A DNA stretch of 45,363 nt from Comamonadaceae bacterium (GCA_947447985.1 CANFLX010000020.1:1-45363); one strand, 5' to 3'; shown: positions 1-10,046, counted from the stretch's first letter. Numbers and translations are program-made. Notes: generated by a model from the letters alone, not told the origin.

Positions 1-1
1 A

Positions 2-1255
2 AACGAACTCAAGGCACTGCATGTGTCAGAAGTCCTGAAACAAGCCGAAGAGCTTGAAATTGAAAACACAGGCCGCATGCGCAAGCAGGAGTTGATGTTC
101 GCCATCATCAAAAAGCGCGCCCGCACCGGCGAGCAAATCATTGCCGATGGCGTATTGGAAATTTTGCCGGACGGCTTCGGCTTTCTGCGCAGCCCCGATA
201 CCAGCTACACCGCCAGCACCGACGACATTTACATCAGTCCCAGCCAGGTGCGTCGTTTTAACCTGCACACCGGCGACATGATCGAGGGTGAAGTGCGCAC
301 GCCCAAGGACGGCGAGCGCTACTTTGCGCTCAACAAGTTGGACAAGGTTAACGGCGGCGCGCCGGAGAGCAACAAACACAAGGTGATGTTTGAGAACTTG
401 ACGCCGCTCTTCCCCAAAGTGCAAATGCGCTTGGAGCAGGACAACAAGAGCGACGAAAACATCACCGGCCGCATCATCGACATCATCGCCCCCATCGGCA
501 AAGGCCAGCGCGCTTTGCTGGTCGCCCCGCCCAAGAGCGGCAAGACGGTGATGATGCAGCACATCGCCCACGCCATCTCGGCCAATTACCCTGACAGCCA
601 CATGATGGTTTTGTTGGTGGACGAACGCCCCGAGGAAGTGACCGAGATGCAGCGCACGGTCAAGGGCGAAGTGATTGCCTCGACCTTTGACGAGCCCGCC
701 TCGCGCCACGTGCATGTGGCCGAAATGGTGATTGAGCGCGCAAAACGTCTGGTCGAACTGAAGAAAGACGTGGTCATCCTGCTGGACTCGATCACCCGCC
801 TGGCGCGTGCTTACAACAACGTCGTGCCTTCCAGTGGCAAGGTGCTGACCGGCGGTGTGGACTCCAACGCCTTGCAACGCCCCAAGCGCTTTTTGGGTGC
901 TGCGCGAAACGTGGAAGAAGGCGGCTCGCTGACCATCATCGCCACGGCATTGGTGGACACTGGAAGCCGGATGGACGAGGTGATTTTTGAAGAATTCAAA
1001 GGCACCGGCAACTCTGAAATTCACCTGGATCGCCGCCTGTACGAAAAGCGCGTGTTTCCATCGATTCAGCTCAACCGCAGCGGGACACGCCGCGAAGAGC
1101 TGTTGCTCTCCCCCGAAATTCTGCAAAAAACCCGCATCCTGCGCCAATTTTTGTACAACATGGACGAGATCGAAGCCATGGAAATGGTGCTCAAGCAAAT
1201 GCGCGCCACCAAGACCAACAGCGAGTTCTTTGACATGATGCGCCGCGGCGGCTGA
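2..1255 (+). CDS. rho: Transcription termination factor Rho (5' end cut by window)
   Basis: Rho is the hexameric RNA-dependent ATPase and helicase that ends transcription at Rho-dependent sites. The reading frame is open from base 2 and reads [11 protein letters not shown] before the first possible start (GTG at 23). Family members begin MxL(N/T)ELKALHV, so the gene almost certainly starts a few codons before the window. About 417 residues are visible, against 419 in E. coli. In order one sees the N-terminal Rho domain, the RNA-binding cold-shock-like domain (DGFGFLR, then [18 protein letters not shown]), the Walker A motif APPKSGKT encoded near base 524, the [11 protein letters not shown] segment, the Walker B aspartate in [10 protein letters not shown], and the secondary RNA-binding Q/R-loop region. 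rpmE2 follows in the same direction. The identification is secure. Confidence 0.98.
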   Translation, partial: NELKALHVSEVLKQAEELEIENTGRMRKQELMFAIIKKRARTGEQIIADGVLEILPDGFGFLRSPDTSYTASTDDIYISPSQVRRFNLHTGDMIEGEVRTPKDGERYFALNKLDKVNGGAPESNKHKVMFENLTPLFPKVQMRLEQDNKSDENITGRIIDIIAPIGKGQRALLVAPPKSGKTVMMQHIAHAISANYPDSHMMVLLVDERPEEVTEMQRTVKGEVIASTFDEPASRHVHVAEMVIERAKRLVELKKDVVILLDSITRLARAYNNVVPSSGKVLTGGVDSNALQRPKRFLGAARNVEEGGSLTIIATALVDTGSRMDEVIFEEFKGTGNSEIHLDRRLYEKRVFPSIQLNRSGTRREELLLSPEILQKTRILRQFLYNMDEIEAMEMVLKQMRATKTNSEFFDMMRRGG

Positions 1256-1270
1256 TCCCTGCGACTGGTT

Positions 1271-1276
1271 TATAAT
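1271..1276 (+). promoter_or_regulatory. Candidate -10 element for rpmE2
   Basis: A perfect TATAAT lies 15 bases after the rho stop codon and about 94 bases before the rpmE2 ATG. No good -35 hexamer stands 15-18 bases upstream. A perfect TTGACA does occur inside the end of rho at 1230-1235, but its 35-base spacing is too long. This is a plausible promoter giving rpmE2 some independence from rho, inferred from the -10 only. Confidence 0.4.
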
Positions 1277-1369
1277 CTTGGGTTTTACGCGACAAGTACA
1301 CCAGGTTTTGGATTGGGCAAGGGTTTGCCTGAGGGCCTGATGCGGCTAGCGCAACTGATGGATATCACT

Positions 1370-1636
1370 ATGAAAGCTGGAATTCACCCCAACTACCGCG
1401 AAGTTTGCTTCATGGACCTGTCAAACAATTTCAAGTTTGTCACCCGTTCGTGCGCTAACACCAAAGAAATGATCACCATGGAAGACGGCCGCGAGCTGCC
1501 TTTGTACAAGTTGGACACGTCCAGCGAGTCGCACCCCTTCTACACCGGCACGCAGAAGTCGGTGGACAACATGGGCGGCCGCGTGGAGAAATTCCGCAAC
1601 CGTTTCGGCAAGACCAGCCTCTCCACGGCCAAGTAA
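1370..1636 (+). CDS. rpmE2: 50S ribosomal protein L31 type B (zinc-independent form)
   Basis: This is a structural protein of the large ribosomal subunit. I chose the ATG at 1370 ([12 protein letters not shown]) because the family begins there; the frame can be read back to a TTG at 1313, but those 19 residues match nothing in the family. The product is 88 residues, the size of type B L31 (E. coli YkgM is 87). It contains the conserved [10 protein letters not shown] and the C-terminal [10 protein letters not shown]. It lacks the CxxC zinc-binding pairs of type A L31, so it is the C-minus paralogue used without zinc. The rho-L31 neighbourhood is usual in betaproteobacteria. A strong terminator follows. 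Confidence 0.96.
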   Translation: MKAGIHPNYREVCFMDLSNNFKFVTRSCANTKEMITMEDGRELPLYKLDTSSESHPFYTGTQKSVDNMGGRVEKFRNRFGKTSLSTAK

Positions 1637-1670
1637 GCGGGTTCCGGGCGTTTGTCCGGCCTTCTGCGCA

Positions 1671-1703
1671 AAAAGCAGCCCGGGTTTCCTGGCTGCTTTT
1701 TTT
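1671..1703 (+). terminator. Rho-independent terminator after rpmE2
   Basis: A perfect 10-bp stem (AAAAGCAGCC at 1671-1680 with GGCTGCTTTT at 1691-1700) encloses a 10-base loop and ends in a seven-T run. It separates the rho/rpmE2 unit from the membrane protein gene that begins only 17 bases later. Confidence 0.93.
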
Positions 1704-1719
1704 ATGGAAACTTTGACCT

Positions 1720-3408
1720 GTGCAAACCACCACGCCCGCTGTTGTAGCCCAAGCCGCCGTTAAGCGATTGCCGCGCGCGGCCTTGCTCGGCCTGTGCATC
1801 GTTTATGTGCTGGCCGGGTTTCTAGGGCGCGAAGGCTGGAAAAGTGCCGACATGACGGCATGGGGCTTTATGGCGGAACTGGCCGCCGGGCGCTCCAATT
1901 GGTGGCATCCGACGCTCCTGGGGATTGCCTCGGAATATGACGCACTGCTGCCCTATTGGTTGGGCGCTTGGATGATTCAAGCAAGTCCGGGCCCCGAATG
2001 GACTCCCTGGCTGGTGCGCCTGCCATTTGTGCTGCTTCTGGGTCTTGGAATGACCGCGACCTGGTACGGCACCTATTACCTCGCCAAAGGTCCGCAAGCC
2101 CAACCCGTCGTCTTTGCCTTTGGCGGCCAAGCGCAACCCAACGACTATGCCCGCACGGTGGCTGACGGTGCTTTGCTGGCCTTTATCGCCTGCCTCGGAT
2201 TGGCGCAGCTCGGGCACGAGACAACGCCCGCGCTGGCACAACTCGGCTTTGCCGGCCTTTATTTCTATGGGGTTTGCGCCCTGCCCTACCACCCTCGCAG
2301 AGCCGGACCTGCAGCGGTGCTGGGTCTGGCCGGGCTCACACTCAGCGGCGCGCCCACACTGGCCTGTCTGTTCGGTTTGGGTTGCGCCGCCATTTCGGCC
2401 TACAGCCCCGGCACCGAGAAAAACGCCTCTGCCAAGCTTCGCGACTGGCGTGACAGTTTGACCTTGCTGATGGCCTGCATCTACAGCGCGGCCATGGCCA
2501 CGGCTTTGCACCTGTGGCACTGGAACATCACACCGCCTCAGGCGCTGTGGATTGACTGGAATGGCTACCTTCAATTGCTCGTATGGTTCTTGTGGCCAGC
2601 GTGGCCACTGGCCGCTTGGGCTGTCATTCGCTGGCGCAAACACATCCTTAACCGGCACATTGCCCTGCCCCTGTGGCTGGTCTTGGTGACCTTGGCTGCA
2701 ACGCTGATGATGGGCTCGTCAGACCGCACATTGCTGCTGGCACTGCCTGCCATCGCCAGCTTGGCGGCTTTTGCCCTGCCGACCTTGAAGCGGCAAATGG
2801 CGTCGCTGGTCGACTGGTTTACGCTGCTTTTTTTCTCGGCTTGCGGTCTGACGATTTGGGTGGTGTGGCTGGCGATGCACACCGGCTTCCCCCCGCAGCC
2901 CGCCGCCAACGTGGCGCGGCTCGCGCCCGGCTTTGTGCCGCAATTTTCTGTGCTCGAACTCGTGTTGGCCTTGGCGGCCACCGCATTTTGGTTTGCGTTG
3001 GTACGTTGGCGCACCAGTCGCCAGCGTGCCGCCTTGTGGAAAAGTCTGGCCCTGCCCGCAGGTGGCGCCGTCTGGTGCTGGATGCTGCTGACCACGCTGT
3101 GGCTTCCATTGCTGGACTACACCCAGGGGTATACCAATGTGGTGCGGGCGGTGTCCCAAGAAATCGACAAACCAGGGTGCATTGAAGTGCGTGGTGTAGA
3201 CACCGGCCCGATTGCCGCGCTGCAATGGTATGGGCGCCTTGCTTTGGTGCCTGGAAGCTCTTTGGCCGCTTGCCCTTGGCTGATCAGTGGGGGAGATGCT
3301 TCTGGACAGGTCCCCGCCACGGTGGACGCATCAACCTGGGCGCCCAAAGCCCGCATTCATCATCCTGCCGATGCGGGTGATGTTATGTGGCTGATGCAGC
3401 GGCGCTGA
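1720..3408 (+). CDS. Polytopic membrane protein, GT39/ArnT-like glycosyltransferase candidate
   Basis: The product is a 562-residue inner-membrane protein with about ten or more hydrophobic segments separated by short basic loops, and a soluble C-terminal part (about residues 470-562) lying outside the last membrane span. The start of the mature region (FLGREGWKSADMTAWGFMAEL) recalls the acidic first loop of family-39/83 lipid-linked sugar transferases such as ArnT, which usually read GHDPWKxDE. The match is only partial, and I cannot point to a confirmed catalytic aspartate. The GTG start at 1720 gives a sensible N-terminus but has no clear Shine-Dalgarno and lies just after the rpmE2 terminator. 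The 3' end overlaps the convergent phoR gene by 26 bases. A role in cell-surface glycan transfer is inference. Confidence 0.6.
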   Translation: MQTTTPAVVAQAAVKRLPRAALLGLCIVYVLAGFLGREGWKSADMTAWGFMAELAAGRSNWWHPTLLGIASEYDALLPYWLGAWMIQASPGPEWTPWLVRLPFVLLLGLGMTATWYGTYYLAKGPQAQPVVFAFGGQAQPNDYARTVADGALLAFIACLGLAQLGHETTPALAQLGFAGLYFYGVCALPYHPRRAGPAAVLGLAGLTLSGAPTLACLFGLGCAAISAYSPGTEKNASAKLRDWRDSLTLLMACIYSAAMATALHLWHWNITPPQALWIDWNGYLQLLVWFLWPAWPLAAWAVIRWRKHILNRHIALPLWLVLVTLAATLMMGSSDRTLLLALPAIASLAAFALPTLKRQMASLVDWFTLLFFSACGLTIWVVWLAMHTGFPPQPAANVARLAPGFVPQFSVLELVLALAATAFWFALVRWRTSRQRAALWKSLALPAGGAVWCWMLLTTLWLPLLDYTQGYTNVVRAVSQEIDKPGCIEVRGVDTGPIAALQWYGRLALVPGSSLAACPWLISGGDASGQVPATVDASTWAPKARIHHPADAGDVMWLMQRR

Positions 3409-4765
3409 GCGCAGCTTCCGGATCGGGGGCGGGCAGGCGCACGCGGCTGCTTGGAAACCACACCGTGAACGTTGACCCCTGACCCGGGGTGCTCACAATG
3501 GACAGTTCCGCCCCGTGGCGCTGGGCAACGTGCTTCACGATCGCCAGCCCGAGCCCGGTGCCGCCCGTTTCGCGCGAACGGCTTCGGTCTACCCGGTAAA
3601 AACGCTCAGTGAGGCGGGGAATATGTTCGGCGGCAATGCCAACACCCTCATCACGCACCGAAAATTGGGCGCTGCCGTCGCCATTGGCATGCCACTGCAC
3701 GAAAATACCCTTTCCTTCGGGGGTGTACCGCACCGCGTTGCTGATCAGATTCAGCACCGCGCTGTGCAACTCTGCGGAGGAGCCTGCCACCGCAATACCC
3801 TCGGCAATGTCAAAGTCCAATGTTTGGGGCTGGCCCCACAACATGCGCGACAACTCGGTCACTTCCTGGCGGCATTGCTGAAATATCGACGCCATGGGCA
3901 CCCACTCCTGCACCGAGGGCAAGGGGCTGCCCTCCAAGCGCGACAAGGTGAGCAAGTCGCTGACCAGAGACTGCATGCGATCGGCCTGCTGGGCCATCAA
4001 ATCGAGGTAGCGTGCGTGCTCTTGCTCGCTCAGGTTCAGGCTTTGCAGGGTTTCCACAAAACCGGCCATCACTGTCAGCGGCGTGCGGATTTCATGGGAC
4101 ACATTGGCCACAAAATCCCGGCGCATGGCTTCGGCCTGTTCGACTGCTGTCACATCGCGCGACAACAACAAGGTGCGTCCTTCGCCATAGGGGTGCATGT
4201 GCACCGACAGGCGAACCGGCTTCGACGAGGTACTTGCGCGCCCTGGCATCAACACGTCTTTTTGGAAATCGCCGGTGGCCAGATAGGCCGCAAAACCCGG
4301 ATCCCGCACCAGGTTGCCAAAGTGCTGCAAGAGATCCCGCGTGGCGTCCAAGCCGAAATGGCTTTGCGCCGACTGGTTGCACCATTCAATGCGCAAATCA
4401 GCATCCAACAGCACCACACCATTGGGCGAGGCTTGCATGGCGGCCAAAAAATCCTGCAGTCGGTCATCGCGCTGCTGCACCAGCCGTTCGCGCAACCGGG
4501 AAAGGCGCCGCATGCGCTCTGCAATTTCGCGCCAGAGGCCGAAACCGACAGGCGCCGGCAACGCGGCACCGTCGCTGAGCCACTGCAACACGCGCATGCC
4601 CAAGGCGACGTCAAAGACGTGCCATAAATAACTGGCAACGAGAGCGCATAAGAGCAAAGGAGCGGCCGAACCGGTGGCGTCTGGCACAAAAGTTCGTACA
4701 AACCACCACCCAAACAAGGCGCCCAGGCCTTGAAAGAGCGCAAAGGAGAGCAGCCTCCCCAACAT
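3383..4765 (-). CDS. phoR: Phosphate regulon sensor histidine kinase PhoR
   Basis: This membrane-anchored sensor kinase senses phosphate status through PstSCAB/PhoU and phosphorylates PhoB. Two hydrophobic segments fill roughly the first 60 residues, followed by a linker, a PAS domain (about 105-210, with SPNGVVLLDADLRIEWCN), the HisKA dimerisation helix with the phosphorylated histidine in NVSHEIRTPL (about residue 224), and the ATP-binding domain with the N-box LISNAVRYTPEG and G-boxes DEGVGI and GTGLGLAIV. I prefer the ATG at 4765 (MLGRLLSF, 460 residues). A TTG four codons upstream, at 4777, would be only 3 bases from the phoB stop and cannot be excluded. It is the last gene of the pst-pho operon. 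Confidence 0.95.
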   Translation of the reverse strand: MLGRLLSFALFQGLGALFGWWFVRTFVPDATGSAAPLLLCALVASYLWHVFDVALGMRVLQWLSDGAALPAPVGFGLWREIAERMRRLSRLRERLVQQRDDRLQDFLAAMQASPNGVVLLDADLRIEWCNQSAQSHFGLDATRDLLQHFGNLVRDPGFAAYLATGDFQKDVLMPGRASTSSKPVRLSVHMHPYGEGRTLLLSRDVTAVEQAEAMRRDFVANVSHEIRTPLTVMAGFVETLQSLNLSEQEHARYLDLMAQQADRMQSLVSDLLTLSRLEGSPLPSVQEWVPMASIFQQCRQEVTELSRMLWGQPQTLDFDIAEGIAVAGSSAELHSAVLNLISNAVRYTPEGKGIFVQWHANGDGSAQFSVRDEGVGIAAEHIPRLTERFYRVDRSRSRETGGTGLGLAIVKHVAQRHGAELSIVSTPGQGSTFTVWFPSSRVRLPAPDPEAALSAAASAT

Positions 4766-4780
4766 CCGTGAAATCAAGAT

Positions 4781-5509
4781 TTATCCCAACATGGCGTTGG
4801 GCTCAACGATAACAGGAACTGCAGGTTTGGCTGTGAGACGGTAGCCCGCACCGCGCACGGTTTCCACCATGGAGCCCGCAGCGCCCAGCGCTTCGCGCAG
4901 GCGTTTCACGTGCACGTCCACGGTACGCTCTTCAATGTACACATGGTCGCCCCAGACCTTGTCCAGCAACTGCCCGCGGCTGTGCACGCGTTCGGCATGG
5001 CCCATCAGGTAGTGCAGCAATTTGAATTCTGTGGGGCCCAATTTGAGCGGTTGCTGTCCGAAAGCCACGCGGTGCGTGGCCGAATCCAGACTCAAGCCCG
5101 CAATCACGATGGCTTCACCGGTTTGCTCGGGGCTGTGGCGGCGCAGCACGGCCCGCACGCGGGCCAGCAGCTCCTTGGTGGAAAAAGGCTTGGAGATGTA
5201 GTCATCTGCGCCAGCGTCCAGCCCTGCGACCCGGTCTGCCTCGTCGCCGCGGGCGGTCAGCATGATCAGGGGAATCGCTTTGGTGCGCTCATTGGCGCGC
5301 CAGCGTTTGGCCAGCGACAGGCCGCTTTCGCCGGGAAGCATCCAATCCAACAAAATAAGGTCGGGCAAGGCGGCGTCCAACTCACGCTGGGCGCTCACGC
5401 TGTCCATGGCCCAAGTCGGACGAAAACCGTTGTGACGCAGGTTGACGGCAATCAGCTCGGCGATGGCGGGCTCGTCTTCCACCACCAAGACGGCAGGCAT
5501 GGTTCTCAT
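4781..5509 (-). CDS. phoB: Phosphate regulon response regulator PhoB
   Basis: PhoB is an OmpR-family transcription factor that binds PHO boxes when phosphorylated by PhoR. The receiver domain has the acidic pair in VVEDEP, the phospho-acceptor aspartate in LILLDWMLPG (residue 55), the conserved Thr/Ala in MLTARGDE and the lysine in ISKPFS. The C-terminal winged-helix domain contains the family pattern GPTEFKLLHYLM and ERTVDVHVKRLREAL. The length of 242 is slightly above the E. coli protein (229) because of a short C-terminal tail. The ATG at 5509 overlaps the phoU stop as ATGA. An ATG three codons on (5500, MPAVLVVEDE) is an alternative start that fits the family N-terminus slightly better. 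Confidence 0.96.
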   Translation of the reverse strand: MRTMPAVLVVEDEPAIAELIAVNLRHNGFRPTWAMDSVSAQRELDAALPDLILLDWMLPGESGLSLAKRWRANERTKAIPLIMLTARGDEADRVAGLDAGADDYISKPFSTKELLARVRAVLRRHSPEQTGEAIVIAGLSLDSATHRVAFGQQPLKLGPTEFKLLHYLMGHAERVHSRGQLLDKVWGDHVYIEERTVDVHVKRLREALGAAGSMVETVRGAGYRLTAKPAVPVIVEPNAMLG

Positions 5510-6207
5510 TTGATGACTGATTCAATCCGGTCAATCGTGCTGTGGCGCACGTCTTCGCCCTTGACCACATAAATGATGAACTCGGCGATGTTCTTGGCAT
5601 GGTCGCCAATGCGCTCGATCGCTTTGGCCAGAAACAACAAATCGAGGCTGGGGGAAATGGTGCGCGGATCTTCCATCATGTAGGTGATGAGTTTGCGTAC
5701 AAAGCCGTCAAACTCTTTGTCGATCAAATCGTCTTCCTTCAGGATGCTGAGCGCCGCATTCACGTCCAGGCGCGCAAACGCGTCCAACGCTTTGTTGAGC
5801 AAGCCCGAGGCCAGATCGGCAGCGTAGCGCAGCTCCAGCGAGGGCAAGGCGCGGGGCGTGCCGCTCTCAATGATGGAGCGCACCATGCGGGCGATTTTTT
5901 CGGCTTCGTCGCCCACGCGTTCCAGATTGGCCGTAGTTTTGGAGATGGCAATCAGCAAGCGCAGGTCGCGGGCGGTGGGCTGGCGGCGGGCGATGATGGA
6001 CGACAGGTCGCGGTCAATCTCAATTTCCATGGCATTGACGCGCGACTCATTGGCCGAAACCTCGTGGGCGGCGTCCATATTGAAATGCTGCAGCGCGTAA
6101 ATGGCTTGGCGGATCTGGGATTCAACCAGACCACCGAGCTCCATCACCTGGGAGGATACCGAGGTCAGCTCAGTGTCAAATTGTGTGGAAAGGTGTTTAT
6201 CGGGCAT
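5506..6207 (-). CDS. phoU: Phosphate transport regulator PhoU
   Basis: PhoU is a cytoplasmic, metal-binding helical protein that links the PstSCAB transporter to PhoR and keeps the Pho regulon off when phosphate is ample. The 233-residue product is all helical and built of two PhoU repeats, each with the acidic/Arg motif (EIEIDRDLSSIIARRQPTARDLR and DDLIDKEFDGFVRKLI), followed by RIGDHAKNIAEFIIYVVKG. It lies 35 bases after pstB and overlaps phoB by 4 bases, so translation of the two is probably coupled. Confidence 0.97.
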   Translation of the reverse strand: MPDKHLSTQFDTELTSVSSQVMELGGLVESQIRQAIYALQHFNMDAAHEVSANESRVNAMEIEIDRDLSSIIARRQPTARDLRLLIAISKTTANLERVGDEAEKIARMVRSIIESGTPRALPSLELRYAADLASGLLNKALDAFARLDVNAALSILKEDDLIDKEFDGFVRKLITYMMEDPRTISPSLDLLFLAKAIERIGDHAKNIAEFIIYVVKGEDVRHSTIDRIESVIK

Positions 6208-6242
6208 GAAGGGCTCCTGGTAATACGTCGAGAATACTCACA

Positions 6243-7022
6243 TCAACCGAAGCGGCCGGTAATGTAGTCTTCGGTTTCTTTGCGCGTGGGCTTGAAAAAC
6301 ATCTGCTCGGTAGCGCCAAATTCGATCAGATCACCCAAGTACATATAGGCGGTGTAATCACTGCAACGCGCAGCTTGTTGCATGTTGTGGGTCACGATGA
6401 CGACCGTGTAGTCGTTCTTGAGTTCCACGATCAGCTCTTCCACCTTGGCGGTCGAAATCGGGTCCAGCGCAGAGCACGGTTCGTCCAGCAACAGCACCTC
6501 GGGCTTGATGGCAATGCCGCGCGCAATACACAGGCGCTGCTGTTGACCGCCAGACAGGCTGGAGCCGCTCTGGTGCAACTTGTCCTTGACTTCAGTCCAC
6601 AGCGCAGACTTGCGCAAAGCCCATTCCACCCGCTCTTCCATGTCGGTGGTGCTCAAATTCTCAAACAGCTTCACGCCAAAGGCGATGTTGTCGTAAATCG
6701 ACATGGGAAACGGTGTGGGCTTCTGAAACACCATACCGACCTTGGCGCGCAGCAGGGCCACGTCTTCTTTGCTGGTCAGCAAGTTCTCACCGTCCAAGAC
6801 CACCTGGCCTTCGGCACGTTGCTCAGGGTAGAGCTCAAACATGCGATTGAAAATGCGCAACAGGGTGGATTTTCCGCAGCCCGATGGGCCGATGAAGGCG
6901 GTCACTTTGCCTTCAGGAATGTCCATGTTGATGCCCTTGAGCGCATGGAACTTGCCGTAGTAAAAGTTCAGGTCTTTGACGGCAATCTTGGTGTTGACGG
7001 GGCTGGTTTCAGTTTTAAGCAT
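6243..7022 (-). CDS. pstB: Phosphate ABC transporter ATP-binding protein PstB
   Basis: PstB is the ATPase subunit of the high-affinity phosphate importer, working as a dimer under PstA and PstC. The 259-residue product has the Walker [11 protein letters not shown]-loop in [15 protein letters not shown] signature [13 protein letters not shown], Walker [13 protein letters not shown] and the H-loop histidine in [12 protein letters not shown]. The N-terminal [15 protein letters not shown] is typical of PstB. It sits 42 bases after pstA in the pst operon. Confidence 0.98.
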   Translation of the reverse strand: MLKTETSPVNTKIAVKDLNFYYGKFHALKGINMDIPEGKVTAFIGPSGCGKSTLLRIFNRMFELYPEQRAEGQVVLDGENLLTSKEDVALLRAKVGMVFQKPTPFPMSIYDNIAFGVKLFENLSTTDMEERVEWALRKSALWTEVKDKLHQSGSSLSGGQQQRLCIARGIAIKPEVLLLDEPCSALDPISTAKVEELIVELKNDYTVVIVTHNMQQAARCSDYTAYMYLGDLIEFGATEQMFFKPTRKETEDYITGRFG

Positions 7023-7064
7023 AGAAGTACTCTGTCGTTGAGGGGTGGAAGTCCAGCTGCGTTC

Positions 7065-7928
7065 TTAGCTCTTGCTGCGGGTTAGCACGCGGGCCGCAAT
7101 ATTGAGGGAAAGGACCGCCAAGGTGATCAAAAACACGCCCGCCCAGGCCAACTGCTGCCAGTTCTCATAAGGACTCATGGCGAACTTGAAGATCGTGACC
7201 GGCAAACTGGCCATGGGTTGGCCCAGGCTAGAGGTCCAGAACTGGTTGCTCAGCGCGGTAAACAGCAGGGGCGCCGTTTCACCGGCAATGCGCGCAACCG
7301 CCAGCAACACACCGGTAATCACGCCGGCCCGGGCCGCCTTCAAGGTGATGCTGATGATGACTTTCCACTTGGGCGCACCCAAAGCATAGGCGGCTTCGCG
7401 CAGGCCTGCGGGCACCAGTTGCAACATGTTTTCGGTGGTGCGGATCACCACCGGAATCACGATCAAGGCCAGCGCCAACACCCCTGCGGCACCCGAGAAC
7501 GTGTGGAAGGGGCTCACCGCAATCGCATACACAAACAAGCCGATCACAATCGAGGGCGCCGACAGCAAGATGTCGTTGACAAAGCGCGTCAGGTTGGCGA
7601 GCCATCCGGTGCGGTCAAACTCGGCCAGGTAAATGCCCGCCATCACGCCAATGGGCGTGCCGACCAGCGTAGCCAAGCCGACCATCAGAACCGAGCCATA
7701 GATCGCATTCGCGAGACCGCCCACTTCATTGGGGGGTGGCGTCATTTGCGTCAGGGCGGCGAGGTTCATGCCACCGATACCCAAACGCACGGTTTCGATC
7801 AAAATCCAAAACAGCCAAAACAGGCCAAAGGCCATGGCCGACAGGGCCAAAACGGTGGCCACGTTGTTGACCCGGTTGCGCGCCGCAAACTTGGCGGCGC
7901 GTGCCTGGTGTTGGGCTTCAGTCATCAT
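7065..7928 (-). CDS. pstA: Phosphate ABC transporter permease PstA
   Basis: PstA is one of the two membrane channel subunits of the PstSCAB phosphate importer. The 287-residue product has six hydrophobic segments; the cytoplasmic EAA loop that contacts PstB reads [21 protein letters not shown] basic N-terminal extension (residues 1-22) precedes the first span. The ATG overlaps the pstC stop codon by 4 bases (ATGA), so the two permeases are probably translated together. Confidence 0.97.
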   Translation of the reverse strand: MMTEAQHQARAAKFAARNRVNNVATVLALSAMAFGLFWLFWILIETVRLGIGGMNLAALTQMTPPPNEVGGLANAIYGSVLMVGLATLVGTPIGVMAGIYLAEFDRTGWLANLTRFVNDILLSAPSIVIGLFVYAIAVSPFHTFSGAAGVLALALIVIPVVIRTTENMLQLVPAGLREAAYALGAPKWKVIISITLKAARAGVITGVLLAVARIAGETAPLLFTALSNQFWTSSLGQPMASLPVTIFKFAMSPYENWQQLAWAGVFLITLAVLSLNIAARVLTRSKS

Positions 7929-8890
7929 GTTTTGGCTCCTTCGCCTTTGCGCAGCTGCGACAGCAAAATCTTGGACAAAGACAAGATCACGAAGGTAATA
8001 AAGAACAACACCAATCCCAAGTACATCAGGGCCGCTTGGTGCAGGCCCTCACCCGCTTCGGCGAATTCGTTGGCCAAGGCCGAGGTGATGCTGTTAGCGG
8101 CCTGAAACAAGCTGAGGGAATCGAGCTGGTTGAAGTTGCCAATCACAAAGGTCACGGCCATGGTCTCGCCGATGGCGCGCCCCAGGCCCAGCATGATGCC
8201 GCCGATCACACCCGTCTTGGTGTAAGGCAACACGACTTTGGACACCACTTCCCAGGTGGTGGCACCCAAGCCGTAAGCGGACTCTTTCAGCAGTGGCGGT
8301 GTGACTTCAAACACATCGCGCATCACTGCCGCAATGAACGGGATGATCATGATGGCCAAAATAATGCCTGCCGACAGCAAGCCAATACCCACCGGAGGTC
8401 CTGAGACCAGCGCCCCCAGGTAGGGAACGCCAGCAAATGCGTTTTGCAAGGGCGTTTGCACGTACTGGGCCAGCACGGGGCCGAACACCAACAAACCCCA
8501 CATGCCGTACACAATGGAAGGCACTGCGGCCAGCAACTCAATGGCCGTGCCCAAGGGGCGCTTCAGCCAGGACGGCGACAACTCCGTCAAAAACAAGGCG
8601 ATCCCAAAGCTCACGGGCACCGCAATCACCAAGGCGATGATGGACGTTGCGATGGTGCCGTAAATCATCACGAAGCCACCAAACTCCTCTTGCACCGGAT
8701 CCCAGACCGTGCTGGTCAGAAACGAGAAGCCATATTTTTGAATTGCAGGCCAGGCACTGATGGTCAGCGACGTGAGGATGGCGAGCAACAAGCCCAGCGT
8801 CAAAAGCGCGCAGCCTTTGGCAACCCAGCCGAAAAGTTGATCAGCCAATGGCCCGCTGCGGGCGTGTTTGATGGAGGGCGTGGATGTCAT
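7925..8890 (-). CDS. pstC: Phosphate ABC transporter permease PstC
   Basis: PstC is the partner channel subunit of PstA. Six hydrophobic segments and the EAA loop [20 protein letters not shown] are visible, together with the PstC-type [11 protein letters not shown] segment. I chose the ATG at 8890 (MTSTPSIKH, 321 residues). The frame extends to a TTG at 8917, but that start is weak and the extra nine residues are not typical. It is separated from pstS by about 78 bases. Confidence 0.96.
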   Translation of the reverse strand: MTSTPSIKHARSGPLADQLFGWVAKGCALLTLGLLLAILTSLTISAWPAIQKYGFSFLTSTVWDPVQEEFGGFVMIYGTIATSIIALVIAVPVSFGIALFLTELSPSWLKRPLGTAIELLAAVPSIVYGMWGLLVFGPVLAQYVQTPLQNAFAGVPYLGALVSGPPVGIGLLSAGIILAIMIIPFIAAVMRDVFEVTPPLLKESAYGLGATTWEVVSKVVLPYTKTGVIGGIMLGLGRAIGETMAVTFVIGNFNQLDSLSLFQAANSITSALANEFAEAGEGLHQAALMYLGLVLFFITFVILSLSKILLSQLRKGEGAKT

Positions 8891-8968
8891 GAACCGCTCG
8901 TGGTTGGTTAAGCGCAAACCAGACCACCGGACGCTTGCCCGGGGTGCTGGTGATGCGAAAACGAATAC

Positions 8969-10009
8969 TTACTTGAATGCCACTGGCTTGCCAGCGGTAT
9001 CCTTGATCTCACCCCAGGACTTCTGGATGGTGGCCACCACGGCTGGAGGCATGGGCACGTAGTCCAGTTCTGCCGCCGCTTTTCCGCCATTGGCGTAAGC
9101 CCAGTTGAAGAACTTCAACACTTCAGTGGCTTTCTCAGGCTTGTCTTGCTTGGCGTGCATCAAGATAAAGGTAGCGGTCGAAATGGGCCAGGTGTGCTTG
9201 CCGGGTTGGTCGGTGATCAACTGGTAGAACGACTTGTTCCAGTCTGCGCCGGCGGCAGCGGCCTTGAACGCATCATCGTCGGGCGCAACAAACTGACCAT
9301 CACGGTTCTTCAACAAGGTGTAGGTCATCTTGTTTTGCTTGACGTAGGAATACTCCACGTAGCCAATGGAATTGGGCAAGCGGTTCACGAAGGCAGACAC
9401 GCCCTCGTTGCCTTTGCCACCTGCGCCCACAGGCCAGTTCACAGCAGTGCCCTCACCAACCTTGGCTTTCCACTCAGGGTGAACGCGGCTCAGGTAGTTG
9501 GTGAAGTTGAAAGTGGTGCCAGAGCCATCGGCGCGGCGCACCGGGGCAATCGCGGCATCGGGCAGGGGCAAGCCGGGGTTCAGGGCTTTGAGGGCGGGAT
9601 CATCCCAACGGGTGATCTTGCCCAGGAAAATGTCACCCAGGGTTTGGGCGTCAAGCTTCATCTGGCCGGGAGCGATGCCCTTGATGTTGACCACGGGCAC
9701 AGTGCCGCCAATCACGGCAGGGAACTGCACCTGGCCTTTGGACTTCAACACTTCGTCGGTTTGGGGCATGTCGGACGCGCCAAAATCTACGGTCTTGGAG
9801 TCGATTTGCTTGATGCCGCCGCCCGAGCCGATGGACTGGTAGTTCACCTTCACGCCGGTGGCCTTGTTGTAATCGGCCGCCCATTTGGCGTAAATGGGGG
9901 CTGGGAAACTGGCGCCAGCGCCGGTGATCTCTTGCGCCTGAGCGGCGCCGAAGGCAAACGCGGTGGCGGCCGCCGCAACGATGGCCGGGTATTGAACTGC
10001 AAATTTCAT
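8969..10009 (-). CDS. pstS: Periplasmic phosphate-binding protein PstS
   Basis: PstS is the substrate-binding protein of the importer; it captures phosphate in the periplasm and hands it to PstC/PstA. The ATG at 10009 gives a clean Sec signal peptide (MKFAVQYPAIVAAAATAFAF... ending AQA before QEITGAG), whereas the longer open frame up to 10117 would run through the promoter. The mature protein starts with the family motif ITGAGASFPAPIYAKW, and phosphate-binding segments SGGGIKQI and RADGSGTTFNFTNYL are present. The length of 346 matches E. coli. It is the first gene of pstSCAB-phoUBR and is preceded by a PHO box. Confidence 0.98.
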   Translation of the reverse strand: MKFAVQYPAIVAAAATAFAFGAAQAQEITGAGASFPAPIYAKWAADYNKATGVKVNYQSIGSGGGIKQIDSKTVDFGASDMPQTDEVLKSKGQVQFPAVIGGTVPVVNIKGIAPGQMKLDAQTLGDIFLGKITRWDDPALKALNPGLPLPDAAIAPVRRADGSGTTFNFTNYLSRVHPEWKAKVGEGTAVNWPVGAGGKGNEGVSAFVNRLPNSIGYVEYSYVKQNKMTYTLLKNRDGQFVAPDDDAFKAAAAGADWNKSFYQLITDQPGKHTWPISTATFILMHAKQDKPEKATEVLKFFNWAYANGGKAAAELDYVPMPPAVVATIQKSWGEIKDTAGKPVAFK

Positions 10010-10046
10010 GGTGAAACCTTTTCGGGTGGGTTGAGTTAACCCAGCC

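Noticed and set aside
26..1198. Minus-strand frame opposite rho
   Set aside because: Shadow of the rho coding sequence, no domain similarity.
1230..1276. TTGACA at 1230 paired with TATAAT at 1271 as a sigma-70 promoter
   Set aside because: The 35-base spacing is twice the allowed length; only the -10 was kept as a weak call.
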